Translations under genes and position numbers: made by a program
In this document: piece after piece, positions 12,202 to 19,239 of the stretch
Position numbering within the stretch: the first letter of the stretch is position 1
Layout of the letters: each line of letters starts with the position of its first letter
Source of the DNA: a virus
IMG/VR virus record: IMGVR_UViG_3300032285_000820
Coordinates: 1 to 47,970 of that record
DNA: 47,970 nucleotides
Strand: one strand, 5' to 3'
Notes under the pieces: model-generated
Database searches by the model: none
Seen by the model: only the letters and a program-made list of their open reading frames with translations
Told to the model about the DNA's origin: nothing

Positions 12202-12402
12202 ATGTACACAAAATTAGATGATTGGAAGTTAGCCAATCAAGTAGTGGAATACTTAACAGTAAATCCAAAAGCAACACAAAAAGAATTATGCGAACATTTT
12301 AGAACAAATGAACGTAGGTTAAAACAATTAGAAGAAGAACATCTTATTAATATAAGTCATACAAGGAGACAATATGGCACAACCCCAAGTACACAAGAGT
12401 AG
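12202..12402 (+). CDS. Small winged-helix DNA-binding protein, 66 aa
   Basis: ATG 12202 follows the previous TAA directly, behind GAGATAGCAGATAAATAA. The 66-residue product has a helix-turn-helix layout: Q-V-V-E-Y-L-T-V-N-P-K-A-T-Q-K-E-L-C-E-H-F (helices 1-2), R-T-N-E-R-R-L-K-Q-L-E (recognition helix) and L-I-N-I-S (wing). It resembles small wHTH proteins of the MarR/LexA-like style. It is one of two DNA-binding candidates in the early/middle region that could bind the dispersed palindromes. It overlaps the next gene by 29 nt. Confidence 0.6.
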   Translation: MYTKLDDWKLANQVVEYLTVNPKATQKELCEHFRTNERRLKQLEEEHLINISHTRRQYGTTPSTQE

Positions 12403-12550
12403 ACGACACAATAACCCTATGCTTACACATAACGGCAGACCTAAGTATAAAGCGTTTACCATTAAACAATTAGAAGAAGCATTGACGAAAGCAGAAGCAG
12501 GTAAGAAACGTGCCAAGATAATGCAAGAGATAAAAAGAAAAACAAAATGA
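12374..12550 (+). CDS. Hypothetical small basic protein, 58 aa
   Basis: ATG 12374 is preceded by AAGGAGACAAT, an excellent ribosome-binding site, and the frame ends at TGA 12548-12550. The 58-residue product is strongly basic (starts MAQPQVHKSRRHNNP; ends K-R-K-T-K) with a helical Lys/Glu/Ala region. It may bind nucleic acid, but no family is recognised. It overlaps its upstream neighbour by 29 nt and its downstream neighbour by 4 nt. Confidence 0.68.
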   Translation: MAQPQVHKSRRHNNPMLTHNGRPKYKAFTIKQLEEALTKAEAGKKRAKIMQEIKRKTK

Positions 12551-12687
12551 TTGTTTACAGAGTTTTAAATTTGTTTGGGGTAAGGAAGCGATGTGTTAAA
12601 CAACGCAAGTCAGATAAAAATAAAAGATTACGCACTAAATTAAAAAGAATTAGAGGACATAGATATTGGTGGAAAGAAGTAGAATGA
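12547..12687 (+). CDS. Hypothetical very basic small protein, 46 aa
   Basis: Starts in an ATGA overlap with the previous gene and ends in an ATGA overlap with the next (TGA 12685-12687). The 46-residue product has more than a third Arg/Lys (R-V-L-N-L-F-G-V-R-K-R-C-V-K-Q-R-K) and ends R-Y-W-W-K-E-V-E. No strong ribosome-binding site of its own, so translation would depend on coupling. Uncertain because of size, but it closes the gap exactly on both sides. Confidence 0.5.
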   Translation: MIVYRVLNLFGVRKRCVKQRKSDKNKRLRTKLKRIRGHRYWWKEVE

Positions 12688-12857
12688 TTCCGTTTAGTCA
12701 TGCAGTATTAGATAGTGATGGCGAAGTCTTACGCAAATATAGATGGAGTGCCAAAGAAGCCAAGTGGCATAAAGAACAAGGCAAGAATGTAGTTGCATTA
12801 CCTAAAGAAGTTGAAAAACCATTTAACACTAACGATTATGAGGAAGCCCCCTTCTGA
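12684..12857 (+). CDS. Hypothetical small protein, 57 aa
   Basis: I chose ATG 12684 (ATGA overlap, GGAAAGAAGTAGA upstream) over the in-frame ATG at 12666, which overlaps the previous gene with no ribosome-binding site. The 57-residue product starts MIPFSHAVLDSDGEVLRKYRWS and contains K-E-A-K-W-H-K-E-Q-G-K-N-V-V-A-L-P-K, a pattern seen in many small phage proteins of unknown role. It overlaps the next start by one base. Confidence 0.6.
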   Translation: MIPFSHAVLDSDGEVLRKYRWSAKEAKWHKEQGKNVVALPKEVEKPFNTNDYEEAPF

Positions 12858-13486
12858 TGAATGAACCAACAATACAGATGATATTTCCAATCCCTATTAT
12901 GTTTACAGATATAGGTAGGGACTTTACTCAAGTTGAATTAGCTTTTGTTCAATCTCATTCAACCAAGGATAAAACTAATCGTAATGTAGGCAACATTACT
13001 TCTAATAACAGCTACATATTAGAAGAACCCGAAATGTCAGATATAAAAGTACTACTTACAAAAGCTATTAATATGTATGTACAAAAAATATATAAACCAA
13101 AATATCCTGTGGAAGCATATATCACACAATCATGGTTAAATTATACTGCCAAGGGAGAATACCATCATGTTCATGACCACCCTAATAGTTTTATATCGGG
13201 TGTGCTGTACATACAAACTGATGCTACTAAAGATAAGATTACATTTCATAAAAAAGGGTATAGACAAATACAGTTATCAACAGATGAGTATGATATTTAT
13301 AACTCTGATTCATGGTGGTTTAATGTTAGTACAGGGGGAATTGTAATGTTCCCATCTAGTACTACACATAATGTAGAAAATGTTATATCTGATGAAACAA
13401 GAATTAGTTTAGCATTTAATACCTTTGTCAAGGGTACTCTTGGTAATAAAGAATTATTAACCGAACTTATAACTAAGGAAATATAG
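12857..13486 (+). CDS. 2OG-Fe(II) oxygenase-like protein (TIGR02466-type), 209 aa
   Basis: The 209-residue protein begins with the I-F-P-I-P-I-M segment typical of this family. It has S-W-L-N-Y (92-96), the metal-binding stretch H-H-V-H-D-H-P-N-S-F-I-S-G-V-L-Y (103-118), T-H-N-V (H171) and R-I-S-L-A-F-N (R182). These fit the HxD...H...R facial triad and 2-oxoglutarate-binding Arg of the cupin-like Fe(II)/2OG oxygenases. Such proteins are frequent in aquatic phages; substrates (protein, DNA base or a small metabolite) are mostly unknown. It starts at the overlap with the previous gene and ends 3 bp before the DNA polymerase, so it is co-expressed with replication genes. Confidence 0.7.
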   Translation: MNEPTIQMIFPIPIMFTDIGRDFTQVELAFVQSHSTKDKTNRNVGNITSNNSYILEEPEMSDIKVLLTKAINMYVQKIYKPKYPVEAYITQSWLNYTAKGEYHHVHDHPNSFISGVLYIQTDATKDKITFHKKGYRQIQLSTDEYDIYNSDSWWFNVSTGGIVMFPSSTTHNVENVISDETRISLAFNTFVKGTLGNKELLTELITKEI

Positions 13487-13489
13487 AGA

Positions 13490-15322
13490 ATGAAGTTAAT
13501 AACGATTGACTTTGAAACATATTATGACAAGGTAATATTTAGTTTATCTAAAATGACCACAGAAGAATATGTGCGTGATGATAGATTTGAAGTAATAGGT
13601 GTAGCCATTAAAGTTGATGATAAAGAAACTGAATGGGCGAGTGGTACACATGAACAAATAAAAGCATGGTTGCAAACATTCCCATGGAAAGACTCCATGA
13701 TGTTGGCTCATAACTGTATGTTTGATGGCTTTATATTATGGGAGAAATTCGGTATCGCCCCTAAAGTTTATGCAGATACATTATGCATGGGTCGTGGGCT
13801 TCATGGTGTTGAAGTGGGTGGCAGCCTAGCTGTATTGGCTGAAAGATACAAATTAGGTGTTAAGGGTGATGAGGTTATTGCAGCGTCGGGTAAAAGACGT
13901 GAGGACTTCACACCACAAGAACTTAGTAGATATGGTGACTATTGCATTAACGACGTAGAACTTACTCATAAACTATTTTATTCAATGCTATCAAAAGGCT
14001 TTCCTAAACAGGAAATGAAATTGATTGACTTGACATTACGTATGTTCATTCAGCCGAAACTAGATTTGGATTTGAATTTGCTTGAGATGCACTTAACAGA
14101 CATCAAAGAAAAGAAAGCTAAACTTTTAGCCGAAGCTAATGTAGAGAAAGAAGAACTAGCAAGTAATCCTAAGTTTGCAGACCTGTTAAGAAGTTTAGGC
14201 GTTGAACCACCGATGAAGGTGTCACCAGCAACGGGTAAAGATACTTTCGCATTAGCAAAGAATGACGAAGAATTTAAAGCCCTAGCTGAACACCCCGATG
14301 TCAGAGTGCAAACATTAGTTGCGGCAAGGCTTGGTACAAAATCAACCCTAGAAGAAACCCGAACTGAAAGATTTATTGGGATTGCTAAACGAGGATTGAT
14401 GCCAGTGCCTTTGAAATATTACGCGGCGCATACTGGAAGGTGGGGTGGTTCAGACAATTTGAACTTACAAAATTTACCTAGCCGTGGCGAGAACGCAGGT
14501 AAATTAAAGAAAGCTATTATTGCCCCCGAAGATTATATTATTATTGATGCTGATTCCAGTCAGATTGAAGCACGTGTATTAGCATGGCTTGCAGGACAAG
14601 ATGATTTAGTTGAAGCGTTTGCTAAAGGTGAAGATGTATATAAGATTATGGCATCTAAAATATATGGTAAACCTAAGGAAGAAATTACTAAAGAAGAAAG
14701 ATTTGTAGGTAAGACTACAATTCTTGGTGCAGGATATGGTATGGGTGCAGTTAAGTTTAAAGCCCAACTTAAAACATTTGGCACAGATGTGACCGAAGAT
14801 GAAGCTAAACATATTATTGAAGTGTATCGCCAAACCTATCCATATATAGTAAACCTATGGAGAGAAGGTCAAAAATCTTTAGAGGCATTATCTAAAGGCA
14901 TGACAACATCTTTAGGTAGAAGTGGTGTATTATCCCTGGCCCCAGATGAAAAGGGCATAAGACTCCCTAGTGGTTTATTGATGAGATATGACCAACTTGT
15001 TCACATGCGAGATGAAGATAACAAATTACAGTTCCAATATAAGACAAGATATGGTTGGAATAAAATTTATGGTGGTAAGGTAATTGAGAATGTTTGTCAA
15101 GCATTAGCCCGTTGTATTATTGGTGAACAGATGATTGAAATATCCAAGAAGTATGATGTGGTATTAACAGTACATGATGCAGTTGCGTGTATTGCTAAGG
15201 AAGAAGAAGCAGAAACAGCACAGAAGTATGTAGAAAAATGTATGAGATGGACACCCGAATGGGCTACAGGATTACCTGTAAACTGTGAGTCGGGCTTTGG
15301 TAAAAGTTATGGAGACTGTTAA
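13490..15322 (+). CDS. polA: Family A DNA polymerase with 3'-5' exonuclease domain, 610 aa
   Basis: The 610-residue protein replicates phage DNA. The exonuclease domain starts at once: I-T-I-D-F-E-T (ExoI, D7/E9), A-H-N-C-M-F-D and the Y-G-D-Y-C-I-N-D-V segment (ExoIII). The polymerase domain has motif A I-I-D-A-D-S-S-Q-I-E-A-R (D353/D355), motif B R404-x3-K408-x3-L412-x3-Y-G, and motif C T-V-H-D-A-V (H562-D563). There is no 5'-3' exonuclease domain, as expected for phage Pol A. The position equal to E. coli F762 is Leu (L412). It follows the oxygenase gene by 3 bp and is followed directly by small genes. The start is behind GGAAATATAGAGA. Confidence 0.97.
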   Translation: MKLITIDFETYYDKVIFSLSKMTTEEYVRDDRFEVIGVAIKVDDKETEWASGTHEQIKAWLQTFPWKDSMMLAHNCMFDGFILWEKFGIAPKVYADTLCMGRGLHGVEVGGSLAVLAERYKLGVKGDEVIAASGKRREDFTPQELSRYGDYCINDVELTHKLFYSMLSKGFPKQEMKLIDLTLRMFIQPKLDLDLNLLEMHLTDIKEKKAKLLAEANVEKEELASNPKFADLLRSLGVEPPMKVSPATGKDTFALAKNDEEFKALAEHPDVRVQTLVAARLGTKSTLEETRTERFIGIAKRGLMPVPLKYYAAHTGRWGGSDNLNLQNLPSRGENAGKLKKAIIAPEDYIIIDADSSQIEARVLAWLAGQDDLVEAFAKGEDVYKIMASKIYGKPKEEITKEERFVGKTTILGAGYGMGAVKFKAQLKTFGTDVTEDEAKHIIEVYRQTYPYIVNLWREGQKSLEALSKGMTTSLGRSGVLSLAPDEKGIRLPSGLLMRYDQLVHMRDEDNKLQFQYKTRYGWNKIYGGKVIENVCQALARCIIGEQMIEISKKYDVVLTVHDAVACIAKEEEAETAQKYVEKCMRWTPEWATGLPVNCESGFGKSYGDC

Positions 15323-15562
15323 ATGAACCCAGAATTAAATGAAGAGTTTACATGGTGGTATGAAAGAGTTTTTTGTCAAAGCCCTAGTATGTGCGAACTT
15401 AAATATGATGATGAAAAGATGTGGCAGGCATGGATAGCGGGATATAAATTAGGTCGTGACAATGCTTATAAAAGAAAAGATATACCACCCGAAATTTTTA
15501 CAATACCAAAAGAAAAACATATACATACAATGAATAAAGATAAAGAGGTGGAAAATGACTAA
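15323..15562 (+). CDS. Hypothetical protein, 79 aa
   Basis: ATG 15323 directly follows the polymerase stop, with GGAG 8 nt upstream. The 79-residue product has a Trp-rich helical N-terminus (E-F-T-W-W-Y-E-R-V-F), then M-W-Q-A-W-I-A-G-Y-K-L-G-R-D, a motif seen in many small phage proteins encoded near replication genes, and a charged tail. Function unknown. It overlaps the next gene by 8 nt. Confidence 0.75.
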   Translation: MNPELNEEFTWWYERVFCQSPSMCELKYDDEKMWQAWIAGYKLGRDNAYKRKDIPPEIFTIPKEKHIHTMNKDKEVEND

Positions 15563-15845
15563 CGAAGAACAAAAAACAATGTCAGTATTACAAGAAGCCC
15601 ATAAGATTATCTATGGGGATAGGGAAAAGACTTATGGTCACCCCGATAAAAACTTACGCACAATATCTAAAATGTGGAATGCTTATATATCTGCTACAAA
15701 TGAGCGTGAACTAAATGCTAAAGATGTTGCTGTATTAATGATATTATTAAAAACAGCTAGATTAGCTAATGACCCAAACAATAGAGATTCTATTGTGGAT
15801 ATTTGTGGTTATGCAGCGTTAATTGAAAGATGCAAAGATGACTAA
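15555..15845 (+). CDS. DUF6378-like phage protein, 96 aa
   Basis: The 96-residue protein carries the conserved Y-G-D-R-E-K-T-Y-G-H-P segment (21-31), then a helix with W-N-A-Y, D-V-A-V-L-M-I-L-L-K-T-A-R-L and a terminal D-I-C-G-Y-A-A-L. This is the pattern of the DUF6378 family, small helical phage proteins common next to nucleotide-metabolism or replication genes. The all-helical build recalls MazG/HDIG-like nucleotide-processing folds, but no activity has been assigned. ATG 15555 follows AGAGGTGGAAA. The family call is from memory of the motif. Confidence 0.65.
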   Translation: MTNEEQKTMSVLQEAHKIIYGDREKTYGHPDKNLRTISKMWNAYISATNERELNAKDVAVLMILLKTARLANDPNNRDSIVDICGYAALIERCKDD

Positions 15846-16506
15846 AATACCTGCGTGGTCATATTCTTCTATAAAAATGTATGACCAATGTCCAAAAAAG
15901 TATTATCATATTAAGGTATTAAAAGATGTAGTAGAACCATCTACCGATGCAATTACATATGGAAAGAATTTCCATTTAGCCGCAGAACGATACGTACGTG
16001 ATAACGTACCACTACCATCACAGTTTGATTTTGTAAAGAGTGCTTTAGATAATCTTAAACAACTCGAAGGTGAGAAGTTCTGTGAGTATGAAATGGGATT
16101 GACTTCTAACTTAGAACCTTGTAAGTTCAAAGACGAAAATGTATGGTGGCGTGGTATTGCTGATTTACTTATTCTTAATGGCGATGAAGCAAGATGCATT
16201 GATTATAAGACGGGTAAGTCTGCTAAGTATGCGGATACCGACCAGTTAGAGTTAATGGCTTTAGCTGTGTTTAAGCATTTCCCACAGATTAAAAAGGTAA
16301 AAGCAGGTTTATTGTTTGTTGTATCAAAAAACTTTGTCAAGGACTCGTATTCTATCGAGAACCAAGATAAAATGTGGATGAAGTGGTTTAATGAATTTAA
16401 TCGTATGAAGTTCTCATATGAGAATAACATATGGAATCCAAGACCAAGCGGTCTATGTAAGAAACATTGTTACGTATTAGAATGCCCCCATAACGGAAGG
16501 AATTAA
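15838..16506 (+). CDS. Cas4/RecB-like PD-(D/E)xK exonuclease with Fe-S cysteines, 222 aa
   Basis: The 222-residue protein shows the RecB/Cas4 nuclease order: W-S-Y-S-S-I-K-M-Y-D-Q-C-P (with C18), H46, G-I-A-D-L-L (D109), I-D-Y-K-T-G-K (D122-x-K124) and Q136. A C-terminal cysteine cluster G-L-C-K-K-H-C-Y-V-L-E-C-P gives C207, C211 and C216. One N-terminal plus three C-terminal cysteines is the 4Fe-4S arrangement of Cas4 and AddB-type nucleases. It would resect DNA ends for recombination or degrade host DNA. ATG 15838 (8-nt overlap) is chosen over ATG 15823; neither has a strong ribosome-binding site. Confidence 0.85.
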   Translation: MTKIPAWSYSSIKMYDQCPKKYYHIKVLKDVVEPSTDAITYGKNFHLAAERYVRDNVPLPSQFDFVKSALDNLKQLEGEKFCEYEMGLTSNLEPCKFKDENVWWRGIADLLILNGDEARCIDYKTGKSAKYADTDQLELMALAVFKHFPQIKKVKAGLLFVVSKNFVKDSYSIENQDKMWMKWFNEFNRMKFSYENNIWNPRPSGLCKKHCYVLECPHNGRN

Positions 16507-16507
16507 T

Positions 16508-16852
16508 ATGCCTTATGTAAATAAGCCAAGACCATATAAAAAAGAATATCAGCAACAAAAGGCTAGGGGTGAACTATCACGTCGCATGGAAAGACAACGT
16601 GCAAGACGTGCGGTTGACAAGATGTATAAAGATGACCCAAGAGATAAAGACCATACAGCCGAAGTTAGAGAAGGTAAAGATGTGGCTCATGTAAAAGCAC
16701 TTGATAAGGGTGGCTCTAATAAAGATGGTGTATATATTGAAAAGTCAAGTCAGAATAGGTCATTCAAACGAGATAAAAAATCAAACCTAGTTTCTGAAAA
16801 GACTAAACGTGGTGATAAAAAATTATCAAAAGTAATTAAATTAAAAAAATAA
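16508..16852 (+). CDS. HNH-like phage protein with degenerate motif, 114 aa
   Basis: The 114-residue, very basic protein resembles phage HNH-type proteins. It has an Arg-rich start (R-R-M-E-R-Q-R-A-R-R-A), then G-K-D-V-A-H-V-K-A-L-D-K-G-G-S-N and S-S-Q-N-R-S-F-K-R. In intact relatives the first segment reads D-H-x-x-P-L and carries the metal-binding Asp/His. Here the Asp is replaced by Ala, so catalysis is doubtful. It could be a DNA-binding protein derived from an HNH nuclease. ATG 16508 follows GGAAGGAATTAAT. It is the last gene before the structured leader of the helicase gene. Confidence 0.55.
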   Translation: MPYVNKPRPYKKEYQQQKARGELSRRMERQRARRAVDKMYKDDPRDKDHTAEVREGKDVAHVKALDKGGSNKDGVYIEKSSQNRSFKRDKKSNLVSEKTKRGDKKLSKVIKLKK

Positions 16853-16865
16853 GAATGGTGTAATA

Positions 16866-16964
16866 GGTGTTTACGTAAGGTGGGAGTGGTAAACATCAAC
16901 CTCTACTCTGAGGCTCATACAAACCTCACCAGTCGGTACTGCTAGTTTCCTGCGGGGAGCCGAC
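16866..16964 (+). ncRNA. Structured RNA leader candidate (three hairpins, possible pseudoknot) before the helicase gene
   Basis: The 124-bp gap before the helicase gene has three ordered stems. Stem 1: 16866-16874 with 16889-16897, 9 bp with one G-U, 14-nt loop. Stem 2: CCTC 16900-16903 with GAGG 16910-16913. Stem 3: GTCGG 16932-16936 with CCGAC 16960-16964, with an inner TTTCC/GGGGA pairing. The loop of stem 1 (GGTGGG, 16879-16884) can pair with CTCACC (16925-16930), making a pseudoknot. GAGG can alternatively pair with CCTC at 16924-16927. This is like a cis-regulatory RNA; I match it to no known riboswitch class. Confidence 0.45.
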
Positions 16965-16976
16965 ATCTATTGGAGA

Positions 16977-18521
16977 ATGGATTTGGAGATAATTGACAAT
17001 AAAGCAATATTGCTTAAACTTCGTGACCCTAATAAAGTCACGACTGTAATACCTAAAAGTAAAGATATAGGTAACAACCAAGTTTTAGTCAACTGGGGGC
17101 TTGATGAAATGCAAGTCCTCAAGAATCTCCAAATAAAAAACATCTTATCCCCCATCGTATCTAAGTACGACTGGCCCGGGATGCACAAACCTTTCGAGCA
17201 TCAAAAAACAACTTCGTCATTTCTAACACTTCATCGTAGAGCTTTTTGTTTAAACGAACAAGGTACAGGTAAAACAGGTTCAGTCATATGGGCTGCAGAT
17301 TACCTTATGACCATAGGTAAAGTAAAACGAGTACTTGTGATATGCCCTCTATCTATTATGGATTCGGCATGGCGAGCAGACTTATTTAAATTTGCTATGC
17401 ATCGCACAGTAGATATTGCATATGGAACTAAAGAGAAACGTACTCGTATTATTAACTCTGATACTGAATTTATTATTATCAATTATGATGGTGTAGAAAT
17501 AGTTAAAGATGTTATTGCCGAAAGTAAATTTGACCTTATAGTTATTGACGAAGCTAATGCTTATAAGAATACACAAACAACTAGATGGAAAACACTTAAT
17601 AAAATTCTAACGCCAGACACATGGCTATGGATGATGACAGGTACACCTGCGGCACAATCTCCCGTAGATGCATATGGGCTAGCTAAATTAGTTAATCCTA
17701 AAAATGTACCTAAGTTTTATACCACGTTTAAAGACATGGTGATGTATAAGATAACCCAATTTAAATGGGTGGTCAGACCTAATGCAGATAAGATTGTATA
17801 TCAATCATTACAACCTGCTATTCGATTTACTAAAGATGAGTGTCTTGACTTACCTGATATGACTTATGTAACTCGTGAAATCGAACTCACTCCACAGCAA
17901 AAGAAATACTACAATGCCCTACGCAGTAAGTTAGTAGTTCAAGCATCGGGAGAACAGATTACAGCCGTTAATGCAGCGGTGGGTCTTAGTAAATTATTAC
18001 AGATTTCATGTGGTGCTGTTTATTCCGATTCTGGTGAGACATTAGAATTTGACATTAATAACCGCTATAAGGTGTTAAGAGAAGTCATCGATGAAACACA
18101 GCAAAAGATATTAATATTTGTTCCATTTAAGCATACTATCCAGCTCTTACAACAGCAATTACAACAAGATGGTTTTACAACTGAAGTTATTAACGGAGAT
18201 GTTTCGGCAAATCGACGTGCAGAAATATTTAGAGAGTTTCAAGAAACACCTAACCCACGTATATTAATTATTCAACCACAAGCGGCGGCACATGGTGTGA
18301 CATTGACTGCGGCAGATACAGTTATTTGGTGGGGGCCAACACCAAGTTTAGAAACATATGCTCAAGCTAATGCTCGGGTACATCGAGCAGGACAAAGACA
18401 TCCCGTGACAATCGTACGATTACAAGGTTCAAATGCAGAGAAACATATGTACAAAATGCTTGATACACGTATTACTGACCATACAAAGTTAGTTGACCTT
18501 TACAAGAATTTGCTTGACTAA
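16977..18521 (+). CDS. SF2 (SNF2-like) DNA helicase/translocase, 514 aa
   Basis: The 514-residue protein has superfamily 2 motifs in order: Q-like F-E-H-Q-K (73-77), motif I E-Q-G-T-G-K-T (94-100), Ia V-L-V-I-C-P-L-S, II I-V-I-D-E-A-N (DEAN in place of DEAH), III M-T-G-T-P, then in the second half I-L-I-F-V-P-F, motif V A-A-H-G-V-T-L-T and motif VI Q-A-N-A-R-V-H-R-A-G-Q. This matches SNF2-type phage helicases used in replication, repair or recombination. GGAG is only 1 nt from ATG 16977 but 7 nt from the in-frame TTG at 16983, so translation may actually start at the TTG. A structured leader precedes it; the stop lies inside the next promoter. Confidence 0.92.
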   Translation: MDLEIIDNKAILLKLRDPNKVTTVIPKSKDIGNNQVLVNWGLDEMQVLKNLQIKNILSPIVSKYDWPGMHKPFEHQKTTSSFLTLHRRAFCLNEQGTGKTGSVIWAADYLMTIGKVKRVLVICPLSIMDSAWRADLFKFAMHRTVDIAYGTKEKRTRIINSDTEFIIINYDGVEIVKDVIAESKFDLIVIDEANAYKNTQTTRWKTLNKILTPDTWLWMMTGTPAAQSPVDAYGLAKLVNPKNVPKFYTTFKDMVMYKITQFKWVVRPNADKIVYQSLQPAIRFTKDECLDLPDMTYVTREIELTPQQKKYYNALRSKLVVQASGEQITAVNAAVGLSKLLQISCGAVYSDSGETLEFDINNRYKVLREVIDETQQKILIFVPFKHTIQLLQQQLQQDGFTTEVINGDVSANRRAEIFREFQETPNPRILIIQPQAAAHGVTLTAADTVIWWGPTPSLETYAQANARVHRAGQRHPVTIVRLQGSNAEKHMYKMLDTRITDHTKLVDLYKNLLD

Positions 18522-18542
18522 GATAAAGTTTGATAGTATATT
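18514..18542 (+). promoter_or_regulatory. Sigma70 promoter for the SSB/primase gene group
   Basis: TTGACT (18514-18519), 17-bp spacer, TATATT (18537-18542). The -35 lies inside the last codons of the helicase gene and the start of transcription should be about 20 bp before the ATG at 18570. The same TTGACT -35 occurs at 2177. Confidence 0.75.
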
Positions 18543-18569
18543 TACTACCTAACTATAAGGAGAATAGTG

Positions 18570-18974
18570 ATGGAGAATGATTTAACATTGGAGAAACTTA
18601 CTCGTATTTATATAAAAATGCGAGAGAAAAAAGCCGAACTCACCCAAGAACTAGAAGCGCAAATATCTGAACTTGACGAGAAGATGAAGACTGTCAAGAC
18701 AGGTATTTTAGACCATATGAAAGAAATTGGTGCTGAAAGTTTAAGGACTGATGCAGGTACTGTATATCGTACGGTTCGTACAACATATTCAACAAACGAC
18801 TGGGATTCTATGAACAAGTTTATTCTTGAGCATAGTGTGCCTGAATTATTAGAGAAGCGTATTCATCAAACTAATATGAAGGCATTTTTAGAAGAACACC
18901 CCGATGTGCTTCCGCCGGGACTTAACGCAAACATGGAATATTCCGTGACAATTAAAAGGAGTAAGAATGGCTGA
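18570..18974 (+). CDS. Conserved phage protein with coiled coil, 134 aa
   Basis: ATG 18570 has AAGGAG 7 nt upstream (a GTG directly before it is less well placed). The 134-residue product has an N-terminal coiled coil (about 5-55: L-T-R-I-Y-I-K-M-R-E-K-K-A-E-L-T-Q-E). It then has S-L-R-T-D-A-G-T-V-Y-R-T, T-N-D-W-D, L-L-E-K-R-I-H and L-P-P-G-L before a basic end. I have seen this motif series in many phage proteins next to SSB and recombination genes; its biochemical role is unknown. It overlaps the next gene by 8 nt. Confidence 0.72.
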   Translation: MENDLTLEKLTRIYIKMREKKAELTQELEAQISELDEKMKTVKTGILDHMKEIGAESLRTDAGTVYRTVRTTYSTNDWDSMNKFILEHSVPELLEKRIHQTNMKAFLEEHPDVLPPGLNANMEYSVTIKRSKNG

Positions 18975-19227
18975 AGAACTATTTGTACCTATTGAAGATG
19001 TAGCTAAACATTTTTCAGTATCTATATCTACAGTTCGCACATGGATTCGTTCAGACTTAATCCCTGCATTAAAACTTGGCGGTGTATATCGTTTCAAGAT
19101 TAGTGAGGTGGAAGCAGCTTTACGTAAACTAAGCAACAGTGGATTGCTTGATAGCATAAGCGAGACTACAGAAAGTGCAGATGATGCACCAAACGTAGAA
19201 GTATTTAACCCTAACGAAGATTTATAA
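18967..19227 (+). CDS. Excisionase-family helix-turn-helix protein, 86 aa
   Basis: ATG 18967 overlaps the previous gene, behind AAAAGGAGTAAG. Residues 6-55 form an HTH_17/MerR-like excisionase fold: L-F-V-P-I-E-D-V-A-K-H-F-S-V-S-I-S-T-V-R-T-W-I-R (helix-turn-helix), I-P-A-L-K-L-G-G-V-Y-R-F (wing), then S-E-V-E-A-A-L-R-K-L. The last 30 residues are acidic. No integrase is visible, so it may act as a transcription regulator and is the second candidate for binding the dispersed palindromes. Co-transcribed with the SSB-like gene. Confidence 0.78.
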   Translation: MAEELFVPIEDVAKHFSVSISTVRTWIRSDLIPALKLGGVYRFKISEVEAALRKLSNSGLLDSISETTESADDAPNVEVFNPNEDL

Positions 19228-19239
19228 AAGGAGAATGGT

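Noticed and set aside
16860-16976. A tRNA in the gap before the helicase gene
   Set aside because: No 7-bp acceptor stem with T-arm GTTC, anticodon stem or D-arm could be laid out. The stems found are differently spaced.
18967-19227. Proof of a temperate life style from the excisionase-like protein
   Set aside because: HTH_17 proteins are also found in lytic phages as regulators, and no integrase or attachment site was seen in this window.
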